Source of the DNA: Cordilura impudica
Lineage: Eukaryota; Arthropoda; Insecta; Diptera; Scathophagidae
Direction: 5' to 3'
Length of the DNA: 64,000 nt
Assembly: GCA_963682025.1 (NCBI GenBank)
Contig: OY821519.1
Location: forward strand, 163,693,803 to 163,757,802
Below the pieces are notes generated by a model, which ran no database searches, had not been told where the DNA came from, and saw only the letters and a program-made list of their open reading frames with translations. Made by a program: the position numbers and the translations under genes. Of this stretch, positions 54,801-64,000 are shown piece by piece. Every line of letters starts with the position of its first letter. Position 1 is the stretch's first letter.

Positions 54801-56464
54801 AATTTTAATTTTAATTTTAATTTTAATTTTAATTTTAATTTTAATTTTAATTTTAATTTTAATTTTAATTTTAATTTTAATTTTAATTTTAATTTTAATT
54901 TTAATTTTAATTTTAATTTTAATTTTAATTTTAATTTTAATTTTAATTTTAATTTTAATTTTAATTTTAATTTTAATTTTAATTTTAATTTTAATTTTAA
55001 TTTTAATTTTAATTTTAATTTTAATTTTAATTTTAATTTTAATTTTAATTTTAATTTTAATTTTAATTTTAATTTTAATTTTAATTTTAATTTTAATTTT
55101 AATTTTAATTTTAATTTTAATTTTAATTTTAATTTTAATTTTAATTTTAATTTTAATTTTAATTTTAATTTTAATTTTAATTTTAATTTTAATTTTAATT
55201 TTAATTTTAATTTTAATTTTAATTTTAATTTTAATTTTAATTTTAATTTTAATTTTAATTTTAATTTTAATTTTAATTTTAATTTTAATTTTAATTTTAA
55301 TTTTAATTTTAATTTTAATTTTAATTTTAATTTTAATTTTAATTTTAATTTTAATTTTAATTTTAATTTTAATTTTAATTTTAATTTTAATTTTAATTTT
55401 AATTTTAATTTTAATTTTAATTTTAATTTTAATTTTAATTTTAATTTTAATTTTAATTTTAATTTTAATTTTAATTTTAATTTTAATTTTAATTTTAATT
55501 TTAATTTTAATTTTAATTTTAATTTTAATTTTAATTTTAATTTTAATTTTAATTTTAATTTTAATTTTAATTTTAATTTTAATTTTAATTTTAATTTTAA
55601 TTTTAATTTTAATTTTAATTTTAATTTTAATTTTAATTTTAATTTTAATTTTAATTTTAATTTTAATTTTAATTTTAATTTTAATTTTAATTTTAATTTT
55701 AATTTTAATTTTAATTTTAATTTTAATTTTAATTTTAATTTTAATTTTAATTTTAATTTTAATTTTAATTTTAATTTTAATTTTAATTTTAATTTTAATT
55801 TTAATTTTAATTTTAATTTTAATTTTAATTTTAATTTTAATTTTAATTTTAATTTTAATTTTAATTTTAATTTTAATTTTAATTTTAATTTTAATTTTAA
55901 TTTTAATTTTAATTTTAATTTTAATTTTAATTTTAATTTTAATTTTAATTTTAATTTTAATTTTAATTTTAATTTTAATTTTAATTTTAATTTTAATTTT
56001 AATTTTAATTTTAATTTTAATTTTAATTTTAATTTTAATTTTAATTTTAATTTTAATTTTAATTTTAATTTTAATTTTAATTTTAATTTTAATTTTAATT
56101 TTAATTTTAATTTTAATTTTAATTTTAATTTTAATTTTAATTTTAATTTTAATTTTAATTTTAATTTTAATTTTAATTTTAATTTTAATTTTAATTTTAA
56201 TTTTAATTTTAATTTTAATTTTAATTTTAATTTTAATTTTAATTTTAATTTTAATTTTAATTTTAATTTTAATTTTAATTTTAATTTTAATTTTAATTTT
56301 AATTTTAATTTTAATTTTAATTTTAATTTTAATTTTAATTTTAATTTTAATTTTAATTTTAATTTTAATTTTAATTTTAATTTTAATTTTAATTTTAATT
56401 TTAATTTTAATTTTAATTTTAATTTTAATTTTAATTTTAATTTTAATTTTAATTTTAATTTTAG
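51893..56464. repeat. (TTTTAA)n hexanucleotide satellite, 761 units
   Basis: From 51893 to 56458 there are 761 consecutive TTTTAA units, followed by TTTTAG. The only variant is a T-to-A change at 51978. The array is bounded by AGAGCTA (51880-51886) and TAGCTCT (56462-56468), which are reverse complements. The long ORFs across it (Phe-Asn, Leu-Lys and Ile-Lys dipeptides) are artefacts of the hexamer lacking stops in some frames. It lies between the PBS and gag of retro4. Confidence 0.97.
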
Positions 56465-56477
56465 CTCTATGTAAACT

Positions 56478-56780
56478 GGGGTGTCGTTTTTCTGGAGAAC
56501 AAGAAGTCGTATCAAGATGCATCGGGCGGCGTTTTGTAAGTAATCACATCAGGCAGGTCCTGAACTAGGATCTGAACTTTACTACCGGGGAAGGGGTGGG
56601 ACAAAAACCCCCCCAAAAAAACAGCCGATTTTTTAACTTTTTTTAAAAAAATCGCGTCATTTTGTCAATTTCTGAAATTTTGAAAATAACCATTTCAGGA
56701 CCTGCCTGATGTGATACCCAACAAAATACCGCCCGCCGAGTTTCGATACGACATCTGATTCTCAAGAAAAATGACACCCC
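56478..56780. repeat. 87-bp inverted repeat pair (foldback) next to the hexamer array
   Basis: 56478-56564 and 56694-56780 are reverse complements at roughly 80% identity by eye, with a ~130-bp loop. Outer ends are GGGGTGTC / GACACCCC and inner ends CAGGTCCTGAA / TTCAGGACCTG. No ORF. It is still upstream of the retro4 gag, so it belongs to the leader or to a MITE inserted in it. Confidence 0.85.
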
Positions 56781-56949
56781 GTTTGCCTTCTCATTTTTAC
56801 GTGCCGATTTTCATCGCTCTGGGAGGGAGGATAAAAATACATAGAAACATAAACAAGTACGGAAAGTGTTAGAAAAGTACGTCTACTTTCACGTAAAAAA
56901 ACCCAAAGTTAATAACTGAAAAACAACTTAGCTACAGCACTCTTAAAAA

Positions 56950-57860
56950 ATGACCCGATGGTGTCCAATCTCTCAGGGAATATTCTGGTGGTATTGGTGA
57001 TATCAATACTTGGAGAAAGTCAGTAGACAGCGTGCTAGAATTGTACGAATCACATAAGAGAACAGGAAGACACTATGCTATACTTCATACAATACGCACT
57101 AAAGTTACAGGAGAAGCAGACACAGCTCATGAATCTTATAGGACACCACTGGACTGGCCAAGAATAAAAAATCTCTTATGATGCATTATTCGGACAAAAG
57201 GGACATTGGTACATTAGAGTACCAAATGACTGCCCTTTGCCAAGGCAATAGGGCGACAACAAAATTCTATCAGCAGAATTTACCAGCATCTCTCCTTGAT
57301 ATTAGATAAAGTATCTTGCTTGGATTTAAATGAAGGAAGTCGTAGAGTAATGGCCCATACATATAGGGATAAAACTCTCTCTATTTTTATCAGAGGACTT
57401 AATGGAGATACTTTTTAGCGTTCGCGAACCGACCTCATTACCCCAGGCGTTGCACATTTGCCTAAAACTCGGCAATATGACGTTCAGGATGAATTACGCT
57501 CACTGTCATATCAATAGAAATAATGTTCAAAAGGACCTCATTGGTACAAACTTCTTCGTGGGAAATAGGCCCAGATTTTATCCAGAACTAACACACATCG
57601 GTGGCAGACCACTTCCTGGGCCACCACTACCACCTCGGAATACGATAACAACAAACTTTAATCAAGGCCATCGGCAAAGATCTTCAAACCAATATCCTCA
57701 AACGCAACAACCACAATCGGAACATGAACCAATGGATGTGGACCGATCAATTCAGACACGCCAAGTAAATTATATGAATAGATCACAGAACACAGCATTC
57801 AAGAGACTAACAACGGCATCTATTCAAGCCCCAGTGTATTTTATATCCAGTGTATAAGTC
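56950..57860 (+). pseudogene. retro4 gag
   Basis: The reading in mixed frames is GGIGDINTWRKSVDSVLELY, HYAILHTIRTKVTGEADTAH, TPLDWPRIKNLL, DTFIRG-like and SLPQALHICLKLGNMTFRMN, the capsid pattern of gypsy/ZAM-type errantiviruses. A Pro/Gln-rich tail (57590-57730) carries HEPMDVDRS-type sequence like other errantivirus nucleocapsids. Stops and shifts near 57180, 57420 and 57520 inactivate it. Confidence 0.75.
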
Positions 57861-58240
57861 CCTATTAGCGCATTTAGGGACCAGTTATTCCTTGAGGTTG
57901 ACAACACTCCAGTGTATGAATTTCAGATAATTTTTCCAGGATATGACAGACATATATCAGAACAGGACTACGATATCAATACTAAAGAGATATCTAAGTG
58001 CGTCTGTAATAAATTGCATAAAAACCCCGGAGTTCATTATGAGAAGAAGACAGGAAATTTACCCACATCATCTTCAAAATTATAACGTACGATTTACCCA
58101 AAATTTTGTTCAGGACATTCTGTCAGAATCCGATCAGGAAACACTGATTATAGAAATTCATGTTCTCCAAAATCAAGAGAACTTTGAAGCTTTGCTCCAT
58201 GTGCAAGAAGAATAATTACGAACGACATCCCAACTAACCA
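57861..58240 (+). pseudogene. retro4 protease-region remnant (weak)
   Basis: The sequence continues with short frames (FRDQLFLEVDNTPVYEFQII, HISEQDYDINTKEISKCVC) that occupy the place of the protease or its linker. No DTG triplet is seen. The RT and RNase H expected next are absent, because integrase sequence begins at about 58240. Confidence 0.45.
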
Positions 58241-58960
58241 AAATTAAATATTACACCAATATCAAATTATCCTGGTCAAGTTATACATATTCACATTTTC
58301 TTTACTGATAAGAAAATAGTTCTGACGGCACTCAATAAATTTCCAAAGTACGCGCAGACGAAAATTTTAGAAAGAAAATCCATAGTAGACATTAGAAGAG
58401 CATTAAGGGAAATTCTTTTTTTCTACGGAGTCGAGTCCCTAAAACTGTAGTCATGGTTAATGAAAAATTATTAATTCGGCTTCGATACTTTTTATGATGA
58501 AAGATGAACTAGGAATATCAGTTTTTACAGATTGAAAGATTTCACCGCACATTGGCAGAAATCTTGAGGTGTATTAAAGATGAAGGTTTTGCAGAAATTT
58601 TGAGGAACGTCTAGCGAAATCTCTAAAAGAATATAATCATTCTTTTCATTCGAAAATAGGAAGAAAACTATGTTCTTTCGGAGAACTGTAGATTTTTCTC
58701 CGGGTAGCTATGAACGAATAAGGGAAAATAGGATTGAGAAACTGAAAAGGAAACAAGAGAAGGACTTAGAGTATCGCAATAAAAACAAAGTGGAAATAAA
58801 ACAAAACATATCTGGACAGGACTCGGTACGAAACTGAGTGAAAAGTTTAAAACGGAACTAGTAAAATAGACATTCCACCATTTTCACTGAAAGCGGGAGA
58901 ATCATACACAAGATACATATAAGAAACTAACTTTACTACGTTTTATTACAGGTTAGTTGA
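58241..58960 (+). pseudogene. retro4 integrase remnant
   Basis: YPGQVIHIHIFFTDKKIVLT starts the catalytic core; the first Asp is His (CAC, 58292-58294). VVMVNEK at about 58450 replaces the second catalytic Asp with Val (GTT, 58456-58458). A short integrase end follows (FHRTLAEILRCIKDEGFAEI). RT and RNase H are missing by deletion upstream. TTTTATTACAG near 58945 is a possible env splice acceptor. Confidence 0.75.
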
Positions 58961-58961
58961 G

Positions 58962-59580
58962 ATGCTCGAATTTTCTATGGGAGAGTTCCAGATAATGGAC
59001 TACTCGAATGCAAGACCAATTGTCGTCAATATGGGTTCGGCAAAAATGCAAACCGGTGTATTCAAGCTTGTCCATTCGATGGGTGAATACGACAAATTGA
59101 TAGAGACAATAGAAAACGGAATACAAACGCACAGCAACATTGACAGTCCAATATTACCTTACCTATCCTATAACATATTCCAAATGAAATCCTGCTTATC
59201 CAGACTAAAATCCAAAACAAGAATAAAGAAATCTTTGGCTTTCGTTGGCAGTGCTTGGAAGTGGTAAGCCGGTAGTCCGGATCAGAAGAAGAAAATTTGT
59301 TAGAATTTAAGTATAAATTGGAAATTGTCAAAGAAAAATTATCTAATATTAAACATGCCATTCATTGGACTAAATGGAGTACTGTAAATTCATTTATCTC
59401 AAATACAGAAATCGACACATTAAAAAACATTTTATATAATGATAACATTCTATTCGGTAGCACGGATGATTTGCTTAATTTTTCAAAGATAAAAGTTGCT
59501 TCAAATAAAAAAGAAATAATTTACATTGTTAACATTCCGGCTACTAGTAATGAAAATTGTGATAACATGCTAATTCTAAA
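58962..59580 (+). pseudogene. retro4 env-like remnant
   Basis: ATG at 58962 and a frame reading MLEFSMGEFQIMDYSNARPI, ending near 59267 with a basic cleavage-like site (KTRIKKS) and AFVGSAWKW. After a stop and shift the next frame has ELEIVKEKLSN-like helical sequence and IPATSNENCDNMLI. This is the errantivirus envelope layout. It is cut at about 59580 by the copia element. Confidence 0.75.
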
Positions 59581-59599
59581 TTCTTTTTTTTATAAGTCA

Positions 59600-60960
59600 A
59601 TACAGCATTTTTCGTAGAATTCAAGTACTTAATAACATAATACGCCGCATTGAGGTGTTGTTTACGTGTATCTTTCAAAAATTGAGACAACATACTAACT
59701 GAACACATTATATCAGGTCTACTATATAATGATAAATAAAATAGACCCAATATTTTCTTGATAAAATTTGTCATTAACTTTTTCTGCTTCCACAGAAATT
59801 GTTGGTTCCTTTTGTAACTTACTGTTTGCCTACATTGGAATTTTCACAGGTTTACAGTTTTAGAACCCATATTTTTTAGCTATACTTAAAATGTAACCTG
59901 GTTTAGAAATAAAGATTTCATCTTCCTTCCAGACCAATACAATGTTTGGGATACCCTCATCCCGTATATCAAAATTATCTTGTAATTTCCTTATAAAATT
60001 ATTTGTGAAATCATTGTCATTTGAGGCAATTATGATGTCATCGACATATAATGCGGCAATCATGGTTACTTTCTCACTATGACTATAGTATATAGATTGA
60101 TCACACTTTGATTGTACTAAACCAAACTCACCCCATGACTTCAAAGATGATAATAATCAAAATTTTTTGCATTTTATGAAGACAGCACTTTGAGGCCTTT
60201 CGATTGATGTATAAAATAAGGTTGCGCTTAATTTAGAATATATAAAAAATACACTTCTCGAAAAAAGTGCAAATAAAATGCGACATTTTTTGTCAGAAAA
60301 GAAAACGGCATAAGCCATACTTTTGGGGCAACTACATACTCTGGCTTTTCTTTTCTCTATACACCATCCGATCTTATTTTTGACTTAAACACACATTTGC
60401 ATCTGACTGGTTTTCGTCCATTTGGTAAATCAGTCAATATCAATGTGTTATTCTTCATCAGAGAATTGTATTCATCCTGCATTGCTGTACACCAATCTGT
60501 AGCACGATCTCAAGTTAAAGCTTCATCAACAGTTTTAGGATCTACAGTATTATCACCAACTGTATTCACTGATTCTTCAGGTTTTCTGAATGTCCACGAT
60601 CCAAGTCTTGGCTTTATCGATTCTATAGGAGTTTCTTTCAGAACACTCTTCTCTCTTAATCTATCATCTTCTAACGTTTCCTTTGATGTGTCTTCAACTT
60701 CTTGCAGTTGAACTTCTGTATCATCTTATACATTTTCCAAATTATTGTTAATCTCATATTCTGACTCATTATTTGATTCAACACTTCTCTTTTGAATATT
60801 TTTCAACTGGAACGAGTTCATAGAAACTTTGTGATTCACTACCTTCCGTATTTTTATACATTTCTAGGAATTTAACATCTCTACTTGTTTCAATTATTTT
60901 GGTTCCAGCTTTCAAAAGTCTATAAGCTTTAGATTCCTCTGAATGACCAACAAGAATGAA
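59600..60960 (-). pseudogene. copia RT and RNase H start
   Basis: RT N-terminal blocks (DWCTAMQDEYNSLM, LTDLPNGRKPV, 60480-60400), ALYVDDIIIASND (YVDD, about 60045), then the RNase H lead-in (LYSRPDIMCSVSMLSQFLKD, HLNAAYYVIKYLNSTK, about 59700-59620). Stops near 60340 and 59800 and a stretch without recognisable sequence (60150-60300) break it. Confidence 0.8.
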
Positions 60961-60989
60961 TTCGTTACTTCTAGCATCAACTTTGATCT

Positions 60990-61560
60990 ATTTGATATTT
61001 TGTTCAGCACAAAAGGCTTACTACCAATACGACGTAAATATTTAACTCTTCTGGAGTATTCATCCTTTCGGCAACACGATTATGTTGAAGTGTATACTCA
61101 GCGGTCAACTGTCGTCTAATTCCATTATCTTCTAACGCCCGTATTCATAATCAAATTCTAATTCAAAATTTCTATGAAAAAAAGTTAGCCAACTGCTAGA
61201 ATTTGATTACGAATACGGGCGTAAGTACTTTGTAAACTCAATACTAACTAATTCTGCAGCATTATCACTACGAAATATCTTTATTTTCTTTCCGGTTTGT
61301 TTTTCTACCATTTTTTTGAATTCTATAAATTTTTCTAGATACTGTTTTTTTCTGCGAATGAAATAAGCGAATACTTTTCGAGAATAATCATCAATGAATG
61401 TTGCGAAATATAAACTACCACCCATTGATTCGGTCCAATACAATCGATTTCAACATTCTTAAACTTTGGTAGTCTTTTCTAATTTCAATTGACTTGTATT
61501 TAGGTGGTAATATCTCTTGTGCCACAATACGATTTCTCTTTCATCATATTTTCTTGCTAT
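60990..61560 (-). pseudogene. copia integrase remnant
   Basis: FATFIDDYSRKVFAYFIRRK carries the first catalytic Asp region and KIKIFRSDNAAELVSIEFTK the second (SDN). Then the frame meets the MITE at 61221 and resumes after it with EDNGIRRQLTAEYTLQHNRV, including the region of the third acidic residue. Frameshifts near 61450 and stops inactivate it. Confidence 0.8.
61136..61221. mobile_element. 86-bp palindromic MITE
   Basis: Inverted arms CGCCCGTATTC(A/G)TAATCAAATTCTA (61136-61160 and 61197-61221) differ at one position. They are flanked by TAA on both sides (61133-61135, 61222-61224), a 3-bp target duplication that removes cleanly from the copia integrase frame. The spacer is only about 36 bp. 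Confidence 0.9.
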
Positions 61561-61847
61561 ATTCGCAACGTTTTTACAATTCTTGTTTAAGTTCACGACA
61601 TAAAGATTTTCTTTCTTAGCTTTCCATTAATTTAATTTTCTAGTAATTACTACATTTTTTTTCCTTCCATAACAACATTACACCCATTATCAGTCAATTT
61701 ACTAGTTGATATTAAGTTACAACGTAAGTCCGGGACATGTAGAGCTTTCAAGAGCCCTACATTGCTCTCATGTCTGTTTAATTTTACAATTATTGACACT
61801 TCTCCAATATTTTTTACATCAATTGCCTTATCATATGCTAATCTTAC

Positions 61848-62150
61848 TTACCCACTATGACTTGTATCAATATTTTTAAACAATGACATTTCTGTACACA
61901 TGTGGGAAGATGCACCACTATCTATAACCCAAATCCGATTAGAATTAGCACATAAAACTTCTTCCGTTGTGGTTACTAAAACTTCATTTGAGCGATTAGT
62001 GCTTTCTATTTTTAGTTTACAGTTTTTAGCTCTATGACCTTTCTTTCCGAATCGAAAACTTTTAAATAAAAAATTGGGCATATCTTCATCTTGCCTGTTT
62101 TCGTTTTTACTACCATGATATTGATTTTTTGTTCTAAACTTTGCTTTCAT
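61848..62150 (-). pseudogene. copia zinc knuckle and protease start
   Basis: A knuckle-like FRFGKKGHRAKNC shows the second half of CCHC with the first Cys pair lost (FKSFRFG). The protease follows with RIWVIDSGASSHMC, where DSG is the normal copia form, so the catalytic Asp is kept. A frame shift near 62157 separates this from gag. Confidence 0.8.
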
Positions 62151-62156
62151 TACAGC

Positions 62157-62795
62157 ATCTTGATTAACTTCTTTTTTATCACGACATCCAAAAGACTTGA
62201 TTTCAAAACAGGAATTTTAAGAAACTCGTTTGCCGTATCCACAGCAGTTTTTAGTGCAGAAAAACTATCTGGTAATGCATCCACCAACACAATAGCAAGA
62301 TGATCTTCATCAATCTCAATTCCCAGTTCCAAGAAAGATGAAATGCCTATATCAAAATCAATTAAAAATTTAGATACTGACTCATTATCGGACATTTTCT
62401 TATTGAGTAACTTACGATAAGACTCTATTTTCTTCCTCATCGACTTACGATCAAAAGTTTATTGCAGATATTGCCAAATTTCTTGAGAATATTTCATATT
62501 CTTGACTATTGCAACAATACTGGCCTCTAGGCCCATCAATATATCAGCCCGTGCATCCATATCTTTATCTATAAAAACCTGCATCGCAAACATTGACTCT
62601 TCATGTTCTCTTATTTGAGCATCTGTTGGAGCTGCCTGCTGTGTCCCTATACGTGGTGGTGCTTCAAACCCAAAACAATATTTAGCAATTTGTTTTTATG
62701 TAAAATAGCTTCCATTTGTCCCTTCCAGGTACCATAATTGGTTCCACTAATTAATGGTATACGACCAGCAAGCGAATTCATAATTCTTGCGTTCT
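62157..62795 (-). pseudogene. copia gag
   Basis: The reading includes QAAPTDAQIREHEESMFAMQ, ILMGLEASIVAIVKNMKYSQ and SYRKLLNKKMSDNESVSKFL, the Gag/UBN2-type pattern of copia. A stop near 62458 (after WQYLQ) and shifts near 62690-62750 split it. The start is near 62790, within about 80 bp of the PBS. Confidence 0.75.
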
Positions 62796-62872
62796 CCAAT
62801 TAATACAACTAAAAACACCCTCAGCTTACGTTTCAGCTTCCAATTTATATATCGTCCTTTCGTATCTCTATA

Positions 62873-62890
62873 GGTTATGGGCCCATAACC
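62873..62890 (-). other. copia primer-binding site (initiator-Met tRNA half type)
   Basis: GGTTATGGGCCCATAACC is a perfect 18-bp palindrome; its GGTTATGGGCCCA half is the primer-binding site I know from Drosophila copia, which pairs with a half molecule of initiator tRNA-Met. Confidence 0.75.
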
Positions 62891-62891
62891 T

Positions 62892-63149
62892 ATTGTATTA
62901 GGTAATTGTTTAAGGGTCGAAAGTCTTAAAGAAAACACGGTCCTTTTTTTTAAATTTATATAAAATAAGATTTTATTCAAGAGAAATTCACAAGGATTTT
63001 TTCACAATATTTTATTTTATTTTCAAAAACTAATAAATTTTAGTTTTAATGTTTAATTGGGTTGATTTTACGTTAAATGTTTTTTCAGTTAATTTTCGAA
63101 TTCAAAGTGTTTTTTTTTTGTTTTATATGAAAATATAATTAAACATATA
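62892..63149 (-). repeat. probable copia 5' LTR (poorly bounded)
   Basis: AT-rich sequence between the PBS and the retro5 LTR. The end at the PBS side reads ACCTAATACA on the minus strand. No second copy exists to confirm the outer end, which may have been cut by the retro5 insertion. Confidence 0.4.
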
Positions 63150-63490
63150 AGTTAACACGAGTCAAGCGAGTGTTCACAAGAATATAAAAAACTAACAACA
63201 AGAATCTGCTTCTACAGCAGTATATTCATGCATTGCGAAATAATAACAATAAATGAATTATGTTGAAAAATACAAGCCAGACGCTGAGACTGCATAAATC
63301 GGGTGTATGGCTGTTCCTTATAATAAGTTGGTTTTGGTTTTGGGTAGTTAGTGGTGATTAAGACGTGAGATTAACAAAATGTTATTTTTGTAAGCAAAGA
63401 AAAATAAATAAATTTCAATAATGCCATTAATGAGACGTCGTGTGTGTAATAGTTAATTCTGAGATCCTGAATTAGTTAGATACCTATAAT
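63150..63490 (+). repeat. 5' LTR of retro5 (gypsy-like)
   Basis: It starts AGTTAACACGAG and ends ACCTATAAT just before TGGCGCCCAAC. It contains a TATA-like CTTATAATAAG (63318) and AATAAATAAA (63402). The start parallels the retro4 LTR. The element lies next to the copia element, and its 3' end is beyond the window. Confidence 0.75.
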
Positions 63491-63501
63491 TGGCGCCCAA
63501 C
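63491..63501 (+). other. retro5 primer-binding site (Lys-tRNA type)
   Basis: TGGCGCCCAAC directly follows the LTR, the site used by gypsy. Confidence 0.85.
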
Positions 63502-63758
63502 AAACAATCGAACCACCAATTAACTACAACTCAAGGTTACAAAGGAAAACTCAACAAATTTGTAGCTGTAGGAGACCATTGGCAACTGCAACCTAAAGGG
63601 AAAAACTAAAGGAGCAACGACACCAACGGATATTAGATAAGAACTTAACATTGATAACATGTAAGTAGAGTGCTTATTATATTTGTGTTTTGGTGTAAAA
63701 TAAAAGTAAAATAGAATAATAAAAAACTGGCAATCTTTGTGTGATTATCGATAGTTTT

Positions 63759-64000
63759 ATGAACAGTGAAATCGATATTTTGTTGAAAGAATTTGAAGGA
63801 TTAGTCGTTTCAGAGGACTTAGATTTAGAAATGGCTATAACACCTGATCAATTAAAAACCATTGTAGAAAGCGCTGTTAGCAGTGCTCTTGTATTGCAGG
63901 AGAGACAGTTTGATTTTAGGTTAGAAGAAATAAAACAGAGAATAACCAGTCTGACTGTTAGTGCACCTGAAATAGAAACATATGAAGAAGCGCAAATCAG
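63759..64000 (+). CDS. retro5 gag N-terminus, runs off the window
   Basis: ATG at 63759 opens 80 codons without a stop up to the window end. The sequence is acidic and helical (IDILLKEFEGLVVSEDLDLE, MAITPDQLKTIVESAVSSAL, FDFRLEEIKQRITSLTV). Position ~260 bp after the PBS and composition fit the start of a gypsy-type Gag. As no lesion is seen, this element may be intact further right. Confidence 0.65.
   Translation, partial: MNSEIDILLKEFEGLVVSEDLDLEMAITPDQLKTIVESAVSSALVLQERQFDFRLEEIKQRITSLTVSAPEIETYEEAQI

Larger units (their letters stand above)
59580..63149 (-). mobile_element. copia-type LTR element, decayed
   Basis: On the minus strand, from the right: probable LTR (62892-63149), PBS, gag, zinc knuckle and protease, integrase, RT and RNase H start, ending against retro4 env at about 59580. 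The integrase-before-RT order identifies Ty1/copia. The 3' end and 3' LTR are missing. An 86-bp palindromic MITE sits in the integrase. Confidence 0.8.

Noticed and set aside
51843..56522. Very long ORFs of Phe-Asn, Leu-Lys or Ile-Lys dipeptide repeats (about 1,545 codons each)
   Set aside because: They are produced by the stop-free frames of the TTTTAA hexamer on both strands; no protein evidence.
60397..60711. Plus-strand 104-codon ORF
   Set aside because: It lies antisense to the copia RT region, where the minus strand gives recognisable copia blocks.

Overview
This is a eukaryotic, almost certainly dipteran, nuclear window. It is AT-rich, its only recognisable host gene is spliced, and the mobile elements are typical of flies: gypsy/errantivirus-type and copia LTR elements, a jockey-like LINE, piggyBac, hAT, mariner/Tc1 and Helitrons. 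A dispersed repeat with TATACC ends and a GTCC run (33000-33825) resembles ones I associate with calyptrate flies; that taxonomic guess rests on recollection only. I see no bacterial-type operons, CRISPR arrays or rRNA.

The host gene is Vps13D (minus strand), seen as three phase-0 coding exons at 39637-40512, 36604-36912 and 35980-36477. They encode the end of the VAB/SHR-BD domain, the ricin-B-like domain and part of the following C-terminal region. No other exon is recognisable. If the assembly is contiguous, positions 1-35979 and 40513-64000 are two giant introns filled with transposable elements.

Left side. At 1-4245 an AT-rich repeat is split by a 3.6 kb DNA transposon with ~490 bp terminal inverted repeats and an unclassified, broken transposase. 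At 4562-5185 lie a GC-rich ORF end and a possible LTR. From 5405 to 26743 runs a minus-strand gypsy-type element (retro1). It is interrupted by a jockey-like LINE exactly in its YVDD codons (5937-9594) and by an hAT element with an 8-bp target duplication. The hAT in turn carries a mariner and a Helitron. The retro1+hAT block is present twice in tandem (about 10095-18408 and 18414-24471). Only the left copy has a nearly intact piggyBac (13808-16733), and the right copy shows the empty TTAA site.

A satellite array (26744-27193 and 34419-35110) is split by a second minus-strand gypsy-type element (retro2, 27194-34418), which carries a third Helitron, a tRNA-derived SINE and a dispersed repeat.

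Right of Vps13D lie: a full-length minus-strand errantivirus-like element (retro3, 41283-49783) with LTRs, PBS, PPT, a CACG target duplication, gag-pol-env and an internal 1.28 kb duplication; a deleted plus-strand errantivirus (retro4, 50889 to about 59580) whose leader holds 761 uninterrupted units of a TTTTAA hexamer; a decayed copia element (minus, about 59580-63149) with an 86-bp palindromic MITE; and the start of another gypsy-like element (retro5, 63150 to the window end).

Every element-encoded protein I can check is broken by stops, frameshifts, deletions or loss of catalytic residues. Retro5 is cut by the window edge and cannot be judged. The piggyBac (one in-frame TGA) and retro3 look youngest.
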